The notes under the pieces were generated by a model. It was not told where the DNA came from and searched no databases. It saw only the letters and a list, made by a program, of their open reading frames with translations. Shown here in pieces: positions 17,455 through 27,073 of a stretch of DNA of 64,000 bases. Source of the stretch: PFJX01 sp964466195. GTDB lineage: Bacteria; Pseudomonadota; Gammaproteobacteria; Burkholderiales; Thiobacillaceae. Location of the stretch: the NCBI GenBank assembly GCA_964466195.1, contig CAYXMQ010000011.1, positions 1-64,000 on the forward strand. The letters are read 5' to 3'. Every line of letters begins with the position of its first letter. Positions within the stretch are counted from its first letter, which is position 1. Made by a program: the position numbers and the translations under genes.

Positions 17455-18534
17455 TTGCGCCCCATCCATCTTGACCCCGACCTGATCGGCCAGCCCTTGC
17501 CCTGCGACCTGTTCAGCGAATCCGGCGTACTCCTGGCGGGCGCCGGCTTGGTGCTGGCGGATGAAGCGCAGTTTCAGAAGCTCGCTTCGCGTTCGCTGTA
17601 CCGCCAGTCGGCTGCCGCCAGCGAAACGATACAACCCCTGCAGCGCCTGCACGACATCGGCAGGCATACGGCAGCGCTGCTGGCCGGCCCCGAGCAGGGG
17701 CTGTCCGAGGCGGAACTGCGCCTGCTGGCGCGCGCCTTTGTGGCTCTGTTTCGCATCGATCCGAGCGCCTGCCTGGGCTATCCGCGTCTGGCGCCGGTTG
17801 CGCCGGCATGGCTCAACCATAGCCTGCAAGTGCTGTTCCTGGCCGTGCTGGTGTCCGACCACCTGGACTTTTCCGAAGCGCAGAGCGAGAGTCTGGCGGC
17901 GGCGGCGTTGACCATGAACATGGCCGACGTTCCCCTGTTTGAACGGCTGCACAAACAGAGCGGCTATGTCTCCAGCGAGGATTGGCTCAAGCTGCGCGAA
18001 CATCCATCACAAGCGGCGGAGCGGCTGCAGCGTGCCGGGGTAACCGACCCGGACTGGCTCGATAGCGTGCGGCAACATCATGAAAACATGGATGGCAGCG
18101 GTTATCCGGCCAATCTGGCCGGCGCTCAGACCAGCCTGGCGGCGCGGATACTGCATGTTGCGGACATCTACTGCACGAAAATCGGCGCCCGCTATTACCG
18201 GCCGCCGAAAATCGCACGCTTCGCCTTTCAGGAACTGTTCGGAGCGGAACGCACACAGCTGGATACGCAGATCGCGACCTTGCTGCTCCGCCGCATCGGC
18301 CTGTACCCGCCGGGAACGCTGGTGCGTTTGGCGAATCGCGAATATGCCTGCATCACACGGCTGGGGCGCAGCGGACATATCCGTTTTGCGATCAGCTTCA
18401 TGGATGCGCGCGGCCGCCCCCTCGAATCGCCGCGAGAACGTAATCTGGAAACGCGCGCCTATGCCGTACATCACGTGATCGAGCACGATCCGGCCTGGCC
18501 GAAAATCAACTGGCCCCAGCTTTGGGGCTATTAG
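17455..18534 (+). CDS. Degenerate HD-GYP domain protein
   Basis: This protein of about 360 residues has an N-terminal region (about 1-100) and a C-terminal HD-GYP-like domain. The HHENMDGSGYP motif is intact, but the catalytic HD of the usual HDIGK is replaced by MN (LTMNMADV). Phosphodiesterase activity is therefore doubtful, and it may only bind a ligand or partner. There is no in-frame ATG near the 5' end. A TTG at 17452 or 17455 is the best guess, so the start is uncertain. The stop lies 20 bases before the thioredoxin-TPR gene. Confidence 0.75.
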   Translation: MRPIHLDPDLIGQPLPCDLFSESGVLLAGAGLVLADEAQFQKLASRSLYRQSAAASETIQPLQRLHDIGRHTAALLAGPEQGLSEAELRLLARAFVALFRIDPSACLGYPRLAPVAPAWLNHSLQVLFLAVLVSDHLDFSEAQSESLAAAALTMNMADVPLFERLHKQSGYVSSEDWLKLREHPSQAAERLQRAGVTDPDWLDSVRQHHENMDGSGYPANLAGAQTSLAARILHVADIYCTKIGARYYRPPKIARFAFQELFGAERTQLDTQIATLLLRRIGLYPPGTLVRLANREYACITRLGRSGHIRFAISFMDARGRPLESPRERNLETRAYAVHHVIEHDPAWPKINWPQLWGY

Positions 18535-18554
18535 CCCAATTGGATGCAAACCGC

Positions 18555-19391
18555 ATGTCGCTTACCCCCTACGTCTTCGACGCCACACCCGAGAATTTCG
18601 AAGCACTGATACTCGGCAACTCCATGCGCGGCCTGGTACTGGCGCATTTCTGGTCGCCCAAGGCCGGGCCGTGCATGCTGCTGATGCCGCGACTGGTCAA
18701 ACTGGCGGCGGACTATGGCGGCCGTTTTCTGCTGGTCATGGTCAATACCGAAGAACTGGGCCAGCGTGCACGCAGCCTGGGCGTGACCAGCGTGCCGACG
18801 GTGAAATTCTTTCTGCAAGGCGAAGCGGTGCACACCGTCCACGGCGCCGAGAGCGATGCGACCTTCCGCGCCGCGCTCGGCCGCTATCTCGCCAACGATC
18901 AGGACCGGCTGCGCATGAGCGCGCTGCGCCTGCACCAGGACGGCGATAGCGAAGGCGCCATCGCCCTGTTGGCGCGCATCGCGGTGGAAGATCCGTCCGA
19001 TCTGGCGGTGGCCGTCGATCTGGCCAAGCTGTTGACGCTGGTCGGGCGCACGCAGGAAGCGCTGACCCTGCTCACCGCGCTGCCGACTGCGGCGCGGGCG
19101 CAGAACAACATCGCCGGCCTGCTGGCGCACCTCGAATTGATCGATGCCGCCAACCAGGAACAGGCCGCCGACGCTGACACGCCGGCGGCGCGTCTCACTC
19201 GCGCCGCGCAAGCTTTGTTCGAGGATCAGCCCGAACTGGCGCTGACCGAACTGCTCGAACTGGCCCGCCTTTCGCCGGCCTTTCGCGACGACATCGGCCG
19301 CCGCGGCATGCTGGCCGTGTTTGGCCTGCTCGGCGGCGAACATGAGTTGACGCGCCGATTTCGCGCCCGTCTGGCTGAACTGGTCGTGTGA
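18555..19391 (+). CDS. ybbN: Thioredoxin-TPR co-chaperone, CnoX/YbbN-like
   Basis: This 278-residue protein has an N-terminal thioredoxin fold (about 1-110) and a C-terminal helical repeat region typical of CnoX. The active-site CGPC is AGPC here (FWSPKAGPC), so the first redox cysteine is lost and only one remains, as in YbbN-type holdases. It probably protects client proteins, including EF-Tu and chaperonin substrates in the known family. ATG at 18555 is used because the upstream in-frame ATG would overlap the preceding gene. The stop overlaps the next gene's start as TGATG. Confidence 0.85.
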   Translation: MSLTPYVFDATPENFEALILGNSMRGLVLAHFWSPKAGPCMLLMPRLVKLAADYGGRFLLVMVNTEELGQRARSLGVTSVPTVKFFLQGEAVHTVHGAESDATFRAALGRYLANDQDRLRMSALRLHQDGDSEGAIALLARIAVEDPSDLAVAVDLAKLLTLVGRTQEALTLLTALPTAARAQNNIAGLLAHLELIDAANQEQAADADTPAARLTRAAQALFEDQPELALTELLELARLSPAFRDDIGRRGMLAVFGLLGGEHELTRRFRARLAELVV

Positions 19392-20179
19392 TGGCGGCAG
19401 GGCGCAGCGATTTCGCGAAAACAGCGCCATTCGCGCATCTGACTCCCTGGCTGCAGCGCCTGCACGGTCTGGACGACGGCCACTGGCCGGATCTGGCTGA
19501 GCTCAACAACCTCGCCGCAGAGCAGAATTTGCGCAATGCGATCGGCTTGCCGGTGCGCTTTTCGGCGCAAAGCAGCCCCTGCGGACAGCACGACTACGAG
19601 ATCGGCATCTACACCAGCGGCCGCGTGCCCAGCCGCGAGCGCAACTGGCACGATCTGTTCAACGCATTGGCCTGGCTGGCTTTTCCGGCGACGAAAGCGG
19701 CCTTGAATGCAGTACATCAAACCGCCTTGCAGCCCGGCAGGAATCGCTCACCGCTTTCAGATGCCGCCACCTTGTTCGATGAAAGCGGTCTGGTTCTGGT
19801 CGGCCAGGAGGACGACCTCGCCGAACTGCTGGCGGCCAGACGCTGGCAAGAAGCCTGGGTGCAGCGCCGCCCGCAATGGCGTCGGATCAGGGCATACATC
19901 GTCGGCCATGCCGTACTGGAAAAGCTGCTGTCGCCCTGGCCCGGCATCACCGCCAAATGCCTGTTCGTGCCGCTCCCGGCCGACACCGATCTGGCGACGC
20001 TCGACACGGTGATCGCACAGCGCTGGCAGGAGGCCGCGGTTACTGCGCCGGCCGCACTGTTTCCGCTGCCGGTGCTGGGCATACCCGGCTGGTGGCCGGC
20101 CAACGAACACGCCGAGTTTTATGACCAGCAACGATTTTTCCGACCGCCGCGCCCGCTCGAAGCGCATTCCCGCAGCTAA
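19391..20179 (+). CDS. DUF3025 family protein
   Basis: This 262-residue protein belongs to DUF3025, recognised by WHDLFNALAWLAFPATKAALN and a C-terminal GIPGWWPANEHAEFYDQ. Its function is unknown. It has no signal peptide or membrane segment. The ATG overlaps the stop of the ybbN-like gene, so the two are coupled. The convergent gene at 20189 begins 9 bases after its stop. Confidence 0.85.
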   Translation: MAAGRSDFAKTAPFAHLTPWLQRLHGLDDGHWPDLAELNNLAAEQNLRNAIGLPVRFSAQSSPCGQHDYEIGIYTSGRVPSRERNWHDLFNALAWLAFPATKAALNAVHQTALQPGRNRSPLSDAATLFDESGLVLVGQEDDLAELLAARRWQEAWVQRRPQWRRIRAYIVGHAVLEKLLSPWPGITAKCLFVPLPADTDLATLDTVIAQRWQEAAVTAPAALFPLPVLGIPGWWPANEHAEFYDQQRFFRPPRPLEAHSRS

Positions 20180-20188
20180 GCAAGCGGA

Positions 20189-20746
20189 TCATCCATGCAC
20201 GGTGACCGGCGGCATATTGCAGGTTTCGCCGGGTTCGGCGGGGACTTCGCGGACGTCGAACGTCAAGCCGGCCAGATCGATCAGGATGTAGCTGGGTTTG
20301 GCGCCGACGCCGCCGACGGTGCCGGGATTGAGCAGATGCGTGACGCCGCCGCGGACATTGTCGACCGGCCTGACGCTGGCCTTGTGATCGTGGCCGCAGC
20401 AGACCAGATCGTAATCGCCGGTCAGCGCCAGAGCCGCGGCGTAATGCGGGAAATGCACCAGGAAAATGCTGCGCCCGCCCAGATGCAACGCGGCATCCTG
20501 GCCGTGATAACGCACCACGCTATCCGGTTCATGCGACAACTTGGCCATCGCAAAGAGATCGCCGGTGTTGTTGCCGTGTATGACATGCACCGGCAACTCG
20601 AACTTCTTCAACACCCGCAGCGTCGTCGGCGCCACCACGTCGCCGCAATGCAGCACCGCTTCGGCGCCGCGCATTTTGGCGTCCTGAACGGCGTGTTCAA
20701 GCAAGCGCCGGTTATCGTGGCTATCGGATAAAAGGCAGATTTTCAC
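20189..20746 (-). CDS. YfcE/MJ0936-type metallophosphoesterase
   Basis: This 185-residue protein of the calcineurin-like family has the motifs in order: DSH (SDSHDN, near residue 8), HCGDVV, HGNNTGD and GHDHK. All metal-binding motifs appear present, so it should hydrolyse phosphodiesters in the cytoplasm; the natural substrate is unknown. It is convergent with the DUF3025 gene and lies 66 bases downstream of ppa on the same strand. Confidence 0.88.
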   Translation of the reverse strand: MKICLLSDSHDNRRLLEHAVQDAKMRGAEAVLHCGDVVAPTTLRVLKKFELPVHVIHGNNTGDLFAMAKLSHEPDSVVRYHGQDAALHLGGRSIFLVHFPHYAAALALTGDYDLVCCGHDHKASVRPVDNVRGGVTHLLNPGTVGGVGAKPSYILIDLAGLTFDVREVPAEPGETCNMPPVTVHG

Positions 20747-20812
20747 AGCATCGGCTTCAAAGAAAAGCGGGGCGCAAGTCCAACGGACCGGCGCCCCGCA
20801 AACAGGGGTTGA

Positions 20813-21361
20813 TCAGAACAGCGGTTTTTCCGGCGCGGCCTGGTAACGCTCGACGCCGGACAGGATTTCCCCTCTGGCGCCATCGACGCCGACCCAGCCC
20901 TCGACCTTCACCCATTTGCCGGGCTCCAGATCCTTGTAATGCTCAAAGAAGTGCGCAATCTGTTTGAGCAGCAACTGCGGCAAGTCGTCGGTCGATTGGA
21001 CGTGCGAGTAAAGACTGGTCAATTTATCGACCGGCACCGCAATGACCTTGGCGTCGATGCCGGCTTCATCGGTCATCTTCAACATGCCGACCGGTCGGCA
21101 GCGCACCACGACCCCGGTAATCAGCGGAATCGGCGTCACCACCAATACATCGACCGGATCGCCATCCTCGGACAAGGTGTGCGGGATGTAGCCGTAATTG
21201 CACGGGTAATGCATGGCGGTGGACATGAAGCGGTCGACGAACATGGCGCCGGTATCTTTGTCCAGCTCGTACTTGATGGGCTCGCCGTGGGCGGGAATTT
21301 CGATGATGACGTTGATGTCATCCGGCACGTTGCGGCCGGTCGGGACGTGGTCGAGGATCAT
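20813..21361 (-). CDS. ppa: Inorganic pyrophosphatase
   Basis: This 182-residue family I soluble pyrophosphatase removes pyrophosphate made by biosynthetic reactions. Recognisable segments are VIIEIPAHGEPIKYELDKDTG, YPCNYGYIPHT and the acidic metal site EDGDPVDVLV. The ATG at 21361 (MILDHVPTG) has AAGG upstream and fits the family, whereas an ORF extension of 12 codons does not. Confidence 0.95.
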   Translation of the reverse strand: MILDHVPTGRNVPDDINVIIEIPAHGEPIKYELDKDTGAMFVDRFMSTAMHYPCNYGYIPHTLSEDGDPVDVLVVTPIPLITGVVVRCRPVGMLKMTDEAGIDAKVIAVPVDKLTSLYSHVQSTDDLPQLLLKQIAHFFEHYKDLEPGKWVKVEGWVGVDGARGEILSGVERYQAAPEKPLF

Positions 21362-21450
21362 TTTTGGGGCCTTAGATAAGATGGTGCATCGCGGCATTAT
21401 ACGCAGGCGCTCTGTTACACTTTTTCCATCCGATACTTTGCGTGCACACC

Positions 21451-21759
21451 ATGAACGAACAGTCAGCCGGTGAAGTGGTCATTCGCGGCATCACCAGCCA
21501 GGGCCGGCCCTTTCGGCCCAGCGACTGGGCCGATCGTCTGGCGAGCATTCTTTCTCATGTCGGCGATGACAACCGGCTGAATTACTCGCCTAGCGTCTGC
21601 CCGGTCACGCGCGCCGGCATCCGCTGCGTGGTGGTGCAGAAAGGGCTGGAAAGCCAGGATCCGCGCGTTTTCAAATTCTTGATGGATTTCGCCCGCGAAA
21701 ACGACCTGGAAGTCATGCCCGGGCGTGAAGCCGCCCGGGTATCGCTCGTCGCGGGTTAG
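21451..21759 (+). CDS. DUF3579 family protein
   Basis: This 102-residue protein matches the DUF3579 family, common in betaproteobacteria: FRPSDWADRLASILS, YSPSVCPV and CVVVQKGLESQDPRVFKFL. Its role is unknown; it is small and soluble. It is divergent from ppa and ends at a strong bidirectional terminator shared with rpsT. The second ATG of the open frame is used as start because the family begins there. Confidence 0.85.
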   Translation: MNEQSAGEVVIRGITSQGRPFRPSDWADRLASILSHVGDDNRLNYSPSVCPVTRAGIRCVVVQKGLESQDPRVFKFLMDFARENDLEVMPGREAARVSLVAG

Positions 21760-21790
21760 AGGCGACTTTCAGACGGCTTGCGACCAAGCA

Positions 21791-21828
21791 AAAACAAAAC
21801 CGCCCGGCTAGCCGGGCGGTTTTGTTTT
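21791..21828. terminator. Bidirectional intrinsic terminator
   Basis: This is a perfect palindrome of 38 bases: an 18-base arm rich in GC with flanking A-run (21791-21808), centre TA, and the mirror arm (21811-21828) ending in T residues. It serves the DUF3579 gene on the plus strand and rpsT on the minus strand. It is one of the clearest regulatory elements in the window. Confidence 0.93.
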
Positions 21829-21841
21829 GAACAGACTGAAA

Positions 21842-22108
21842 TCAGGCAGCCATGGCCTTGATCGCACCGGACAAGCGGCTCTTATGACGCGCGGCCTTGT
21901 TCTTGTGGACGATATTCTTGTCAGCCAGGCTGTCGATGACGCTCATGTTTTCGTTCAGCAGAGCTTGGGCGGCAGTCTTGTCGCCGGCTTCGATGGCCTT
22001 GCGAACTTTCTTGACCGCAGTCCGATAAGCCGAGCGCTGGGCCATGTTATGCAGGCGAAGCACTGCGGACTGACGGGCACGTTTCTTTGCCTGGGCACTA
22101 TTAGCCAT
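21842..22108 (-). CDS. rpsT: 30S ribosomal protein S20
   Basis: This is an 88-residue basic protein starting MANSAQAKKRARQ, the standard S20 start, with VKKVRKAIEAGDKTAA and a C-terminal KAARHKSRLSGAIK. It binds 16S rRNA early in 30S assembly. It is monocistronic: its own promoter lies upstream (22151-22179) and a strong terminator follows. It is divergent from murJ. Confidence 0.96.
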   Translation of the reverse strand: MANSAQAKKRARQSAVLRLHNMAQRSAYRTAVKKVRKAIEAGDKTAAQALLNENMSVIDSLADKNIVHKNKAARHKSRLSGAIKAMAA

Positions 22109-22150
22109 ACAGGAACTCCTTGGAAATCTGGACGCTACGAGAAGCCGCGC

Positions 22151-22179
22151 ATCATACTGATCTGCTGCGGCCTAAGCAA
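22151..22179 (-). promoter_or_regulatory. Probable sigma-70 promoter of rpsT
   Basis: Read on the minus strand, TTGCTT (22174-22179) and TATGAT (22151-22156) are separated by exactly 17 bases. This places transcription start near 22144, about 35 bases before the rpsT ATG. Both hexamers match the housekeeping consensus in four to five of six positions. Confidence 0.7.
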
Positions 22180-22265
22180 GTGGAGAGAGCGTTTGTTGGG
22201 TTTTTTCTATCGTGCCTGCGGGCCATTCGTTACCATCCCGCGACTTTCCCTGCCTTGCCGACCCC

Positions 22266-23801
22266 ATGAACCTGCTTAACGCCCTTGCAACGGTCAGTTC
22301 AATGACCCTGCTGTCACGAATATTGGGCTTTGCGCGCGACGCGATCATCGCGCGCGTTTTTGGCGCCGGCGCGGCTACCGATGCGTTTTTCGTCGCCTTC
22401 AAACTGCCCAATCTGCTGCGCCGCCTGTTCGCCGAGGGCGCCTTTTCGCAGGCTTTCGTGCCGATACTGGCGGAATACAAGAACCAGCGCGGCGAGGATG
22501 CCACACGCCTCCTGATCAGCCGGGTCGCTACCGTGCTGTTCGTGGCGGTCGCCTGCGTCGCCGCGCTGGGCATCATCGCCGCGCCGCTGATCGTGCTGAT
22601 CTCCGCGCCGGGTTTCAGCGCCAACCCGGAGAAGTTCCAGCTCACCGTCGAACTGACCCGCATCGTCTTCCCCTACATCCTGTTCATGTCGCTGGTGGCC
22701 TTTGCCGGCGGCATCCTCAACACCTTCAGCCGGTTCATGGTGCCGGCGTTCACGCCGGTGCTGTTGAATGTGGCGATGATCCTGGCCGCAGCGGTGGCCG
22801 CACCCTATTTCGATCCGCCGGTACTCGCTCTCGGCTGGGGCGCCTTCATCGGCGGCGTGATGCAACTCGGCTTGCAGTACCCCGCCCTGAAGCGGCTGGG
22901 CTTCATGCCGCGCTGGGATTGGGCGCCACGCGACGAAGGCGTGCGGCGCGTTCTTTTTCTGATGGGCCCGGCGGCATTCGGCGTCTCCATCGCGCAAGTC
23001 TCGCTGCTGATCAACACCATTTTTGCCTCCTTTCTGACCAGCGGTAGCGTGTCCTGGCTGTATTACGCCGATCGGCTGATGGAATTCCCGACCGGCATGC
23101 TGGGCGTGGCATTGGGCACCATACTGCTGCCGTCGCTGGCCAAACATTACGCCGACAATGATTCGTCCGAGTATTCACGCCTGCTCGACTGGGGTCTGCG
23201 CATCACGCTGATGCTGGCGGCGCCCGCCGCCGTCGGACTCGGCATTCTGGCCGCGCCGCTGATCGCCACGCTGTTTTTGTATGGCGAATTCACCCCGCAC
23301 GATCTGGAAATGACTCGCCAGGCGCTGGTCGCCTACAGCATCGGCCTGATCGGCTTGATCCTGGTGAAGATTCTGGCGCCCGGCTTCTATGCCCGCCAGA
23401 ACATCAAGACCCCGGTCAAGATCGCCTTCTTCACACTGCTCGCCACCCAGGCGATGAACCTGATGTTCATCACCCACCTGCAGCACGCCGGCCTGGCGCT
23501 GTCGATCGGCCTGGGCGCCTGCCTCAACGCCGGCATTCTGTATTACAAGCTGCGCAAACACGGCATTTACCAGCCACAAGCCGGCTGGACTCGATTTCTC
23601 CTCAAACTTTTCTTCGCACTGGCCGTTATGGGACTATTACTTTGGTTAGGGAAAGGCCCGATCAACCTGTGGGTCCAATATGATTTTTCGCATCGCATCC
23701 TGCATCTCGCGGCACTGGTCGCCGGGGGAGCGAGTGCCTATTTCGCCACCCTCTGGCTGCTCGGTTTCCGGTTGCATCAATTCAGGCGGCGCGCCGCCTG
23801 A
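22266..23801 (+). CDS. murJ: Lipid II flippase MurJ
   Basis: This is a 511-residue polytopic membrane protein of the MVF/MurJ family with about 14 membrane helices. It flips lipid II to the periplasm for peptidoglycan synthesis. Diagnostic segments are SSMTLLSRILGFARDAIIARVFGAG and AFFVAFKLPNLLRRLFAEGAFSQAFVPIL. The start MNLLNALATV at 22266 is the family start; an upstream ATG adds 18 unlikely residues. Position beside rpsT is common in this class. Confidence 0.95.
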   Translation: MNLLNALATVSSMTLLSRILGFARDAIIARVFGAGAATDAFFVAFKLPNLLRRLFAEGAFSQAFVPILAEYKNQRGEDATRLLISRVATVLFVAVACVAALGIIAAPLIVLISAPGFSANPEKFQLTVELTRIVFPYILFMSLVAFAGGILNTFSRFMVPAFTPVLLNVAMILAAAVAAPYFDPPVLALGWGAFIGGVMQLGLQYPALKRLGFMPRWDWAPRDEGVRRVLFLMGPAAFGVSIAQVSLLINTIFASFLTSGSVSWLYYADRLMEFPTGMLGVALGTILLPSLAKHYADNDSSEYSRLLDWGLRITLMLAAPAAVGLGILAAPLIATLFLYGEFTPHDLEMTRQALVAYSIGLIGLILVKILAPGFYARQNIKTPVKIAFFTLLATQAMNLMFITHLQHAGLALSIGLGACLNAGILYYKLRKHGIYQPQAGWTRFLLKLFFALAVMGLLLWLGKGPINLWVQYDFSHRILHLAALVAGGASAYFATLWLLGFRLHQFRRRAA

Positions 23802-23864
23802 GCAAACAGGTCATCCGTCCCGCCCTAGCCATGGCATGAAACGGAATCCGGGTGGAGGCGTGCG

Positions 23865-26800
23865 ATGCGCCTGACCACCCGGCTCAAATCGCTCGTGCCG
23901 CAGGTCTGGCTGGCTGGCCTGAGCCTGCTCGGGCTGTTGCTGACAGCGGCGGCTTACCAGGTCAGCCAACATCATGAAGAAGCGCGCTTGCAGGCGCATT
24001 TCGAACTTCACGCGCATGACCGCGCCTTGCGCTTGCAGAACGCCCTGAATCAGGCGCTGGTGGTGCTGACTACGGCGCAAGGTCTGTTCGACGCATCGGA
24101 ACAGGTCACGCGCGCGGAATATCGTCTCTTGCTGTCGCCGGCGCTGACGCGCCATCCCGAGATCATGGCGATCAGTTGGGCGCCCAGAGTGCGCCGGCAT
24201 GAACGCCAAACCTATGAACAAAGCCTGCGCCAGGAGGGGTTCGCCAGCCAGGGACTTTTCGAAGTCAGCCTGGATGCCCGAGTCTCCCGCAGCGCGCGCG
24301 ATCGAGAAGTGTATTTTCCAGTCACCTTCTGCGAGCCGCTCGACAAGAATCGTTCCGCCATCGGACTCGACCCCTACGCCCGTCCCCAGAACCAGATCGC
24401 CATGGATGCCGCGATGCGGCACGGCAGGCAATGGAGCACCGCCCCCTTCCCCAGCGTGCAAGACCCATCCGGTGCATTGGCCGTCGCCATTTACCAGCCG
24501 GTGTATCGAAGCGGCGTGCCGTTGACTACGGACGCGCAGCGGCAAGTTGCGCTGCGCGGTTTCCTGATTCTGTTGCTGCGACCCGGGTTATCGCTGGAGA
24601 CCGAGTCGACCGGGCTGTCAGCGATCGGTCTGGACGCACGTCTGTTCGATGTCGACCAGACGGCAACCTTGGTCCACCACCTCCCGAGCCGTTTAGCCGG
24701 AGCGGACATCCTGCGCGGGGAAACGCTGCGCGGCGACTATCCGCTGATAGTGCCGGGAAGAAACTGGAGCCTGCAGATGACGGCGACGCGCGGTTTCCGC
24801 GAGCGGGAAGAGAGCCGCGAACCGATCACGGTATTATTCGCCGGCTTGGCGCTGAACGGACTGCTGATCCTGCTGCTCTGGGCGCGTATGCGCCAGGCCC
24901 GGCGCGAGCAACTGAGCGCCCAGGCGCTGCGCGAAAGCGAAAGCCGTTTCCGGCAACTGGCCGAGCACCTCGATGCCGTGTTCTGGATCGGCACGCCGGA
25001 TTGGCAACAGGTGATCTATATCAGCCCGGCCTATGAACGTCTCTGGGGACGCAGCAGCCAGCGCTTATTGCAGCACGGCATGGACTGGTTCGAGGCCATC
25101 CTCGAAGCGGATCGTCCGGCCGTGCTGGCACAGATTCCGGGCCAGGACGCGTCGGATTGGCAATCGATAGAATTTCCGCCTTACCGCATCCGCACTCCGG
25201 ACGGCAGCATTCGCTGGATTTCCGCGCGCGTGCATGCAATTCGTAACGAAAGCGGCGCAATCGTGCGGGTGGCCGGCATCGCCGAGGACATCAGCGAACA
25301 TCAGTCGCATCAGCAGCGCCTGGAAGAAATGGCGCATTTCGACCCGCTGACGCACCTGCCGAATCGCCGCCTGCTCGCCGACCGCCTCAACCAGGCCCTG
25401 GCGCGCAGCCGCCGCAGCGGTCAGTTGCTGGGGGTTTGCATGCTCGATCTGGATGGCTTCAAGCCGATCAACGACCAGTATGGTCACGAGGCCGGCGATC
25501 AGCTCCTGGTCGAGGTCGCACAGCGCCTGTTGGACAGCGTGCGCAGCGACGACAGCGTGGCGCGTCTGGGCGGCGACGAGTTCGTGATTCTGCTGGGCGG
25601 ACTGGCGAGCGTGCGAGAACTGGAGGAAGCCTTGCGGCGGGTGCTGCAAACCCTGGCTGCGCCCTACACGCTCAAGGAGCATCCGATCAACATCTCGGCC
25701 AGTCTCGGCGTCACGCTCTATCCCAGCGACAGCGATGATGCCGACATCCTGTTGCGCCACGCCGACCACGCCATGTACCTGGCCAAGGAAGCCGGCAAGA
25801 ATCGCTTTGTCTTGTTCAATCCGACATTGGAAGAGCGCGAAAACGACAATCGCGCCGCCCTCGACCAGATCAGGAAGGCCGTCAGCGGCGATCAGTTATG
25901 CCTGTTCTATCAGCCTATCGTCGATTGCCGCCGCGGCCAGGTGGTCGCCATGGAAGCCCTGCTGCGCTGGAACCACCCCATCCTCGGTCTGCTTGGTCCG
26001 GCGGAGTTCTTGCCGCTAGTCGAGGGCCGTGACGATCTGGCCTGTGATGTCGGCGCCTGGGTTCTGCGGCGTGCCATTCAGCAGGCGGGAGACTGGCGGC
26101 GGGCCGGAGCGGACCTGCCGGTCAACATCAACGTCTTCGCCCAGCAATTGCGCGACCCCCATTTCCCGGCATTGCTACAGAGCCTGCTGGCGGCACACCC
26201 TGAGCTGCCGGCCAAGCATATTTGCATCGAAATACTGGAAAGCAGCGCGCTGGATGATTTCGCCAGCGTAAACCGTCTGATCCACACCTGTGCCAGCCAG
26301 GGCGTGCGTTTTGCGCTGGACGACTTCGGCACCGGCTACTCCTCGCTCACGTATCTGCGCCGGCTGCCGGTCAACAGCCTGAAGATCGACCAGTCTTTCG
26401 TCCGCAACATGCTGCACGACCCAAACGACCTCGCTATCGTCGAAGGCGTCATCGGCCTTGGCACCGCGTTTCGCCATCAGGTCGTCGCCGAAGGCGTCGA
26501 ATCCGCCGACCTGACCTTGCTGCTGATGGAAATGGACTGCTACCTGGTGCAAGGCCATGCCATAGCCGAACCCATGCCGGCAGAGGATGTCCTGAACTGG
26601 GTCAACCATTTCAAGCCTGACCCGCGCTGGCTGGAGAACGCCGCGCAACGCCTGTCGCGCGACGATTTCCAGCTGGTGTTGGCCGAAGTCAATCACCGCC
26701 AATGGCTGCTCAGCCTGCAGACCTGGAGCCACATGCCGCCCGCCCAGCGTGGCGCGCCGCCGCCCCTGAACGCCCGGCAATGCAACTTCGGACACTGGTA

Positions 26801-27029
26801 TTACGGCGAGGGCAAGGTCCGCTATGGCCACCTGGCCGAATACTGCAGCGCCGAAGCGTTGCACGACCAGGTCCACCATCTGGCGCAACAACTGGTGAGC
26901 CAGACGGTGAACGGCGAAACCGCCGCCCGCCGCGAGACGGAGACGGAACTGGTGAACGCCGCCGCCGCCTTCCGCGCCGGCCTGAGCAGAATACGCAGCG
27001 CCGTCAAATTCGCCGATGCCGGCCAATAA
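23865..27029 (+). CDS. CHASE-PAS-GGDEF-EAL-CZB c-di-GMP enzyme
   Basis: This 1054-residue protein has, in order, a membrane helix (about 10-34), a periplasmic CHASE sensor (about 75-255), a second helix (about 317-340), a PAS domain (about 360-480), GGDEF at 569-573 with inhibitory site RSDD just before, and EAL (EALL at 697, DDFGTGYSS). The C-terminal region carries a CZB zinc-binding pattern, CNFGHWYYGEG with flanking histidines. Both enzymatic motifs are intact, so it could both make and break c-di-GMP. GGAGG precedes the ATG. CZB domains usually sit on chemoreceptors, so one ending a GGDEF-EAL protein is noteworthy. Confidence 0.92.
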   Translation: MRLTTRLKSLVPQVWLAGLSLLGLLLTAAAYQVSQHHEEARLQAHFELHAHDRALRLQNALNQALVVLTTAQGLFDASEQVTRAEYRLLLSPALTRHPEIMAISWAPRVRRHERQTYEQSLRQEGFASQGLFEVSLDARVSRSARDREVYFPVTFCEPLDKNRSAIGLDPYARPQNQIAMDAAMRHGRQWSTAPFPSVQDPSGALAVAIYQPVYRSGVPLTTDAQRQVALRGFLILLLRPGLSLETESTGLSAIGLDARLFDVDQTATLVHHLPSRLAGADILRGETLRGDYPLIVPGRNWSLQMTATRGFREREESREPITVLFAGLALNGLLILLLWARMRQARREQLSAQALRESESRFRQLAEHLDAVFWIGTPDWQQVIYISPAYERLWGRSSQRLLQHGMDWFEAILEADRPAVLAQIPGQDASDWQSIEFPPYRIRTPDGSIRWISARVHAIRNESGAIVRVAGIAEDISEHQSHQQRLEEMAHFDPLTHLPNRRLLADRLNQALARSRRSGQLLGVCMLDLDGFKPINDQYGHEAGDQLLVEVAQRLLDSVRSDDSVARLGGDEFVILLGGLASVRELEEALRRVLQTLAAPYTLKEHPINISASLGVTLYPSDSDDADILLRHADHAMYLAKEAGKNRFVLFNPTLEERENDNRAALDQIRKAVSGDQLCLFYQPIVDCRRGQVVAMEALLRWNHPILGLLGPAEFLPLVEGRDDLACDVGAWVLRRAIQQAGDWRRAGADLPVNINVFAQQLRDPHFPALLQSLLAAHPELPAKHICIEILESSALDDFASVNRLIHTCASQGVRFALDDFGTGYSSLTYLRRLPVNSLKIDQSFVRNMLHDPNDLAIVEGVIGLGTAFRHQVVAEGVESADLTLLLMEMDCYLVQGHAIAEPMPAEDVLNWVNHFKPDPRWLENAAQRLSRDDFQLVLAEVNHRQWLLSLQTWSHMPPAQRGAPPPLNARQCNFGHWYYGEGKVRYGHLAEYCSAEALHDQVHHLAQQLVSQTVNGETAARRETETELVNAAAAFRAGLSRIRSAVKFADAGQ

Positions 27030-27073
27030 GTCCGGAAAAACCAACCCGCCCCTGCCAACGCAAGGAACCCGAC

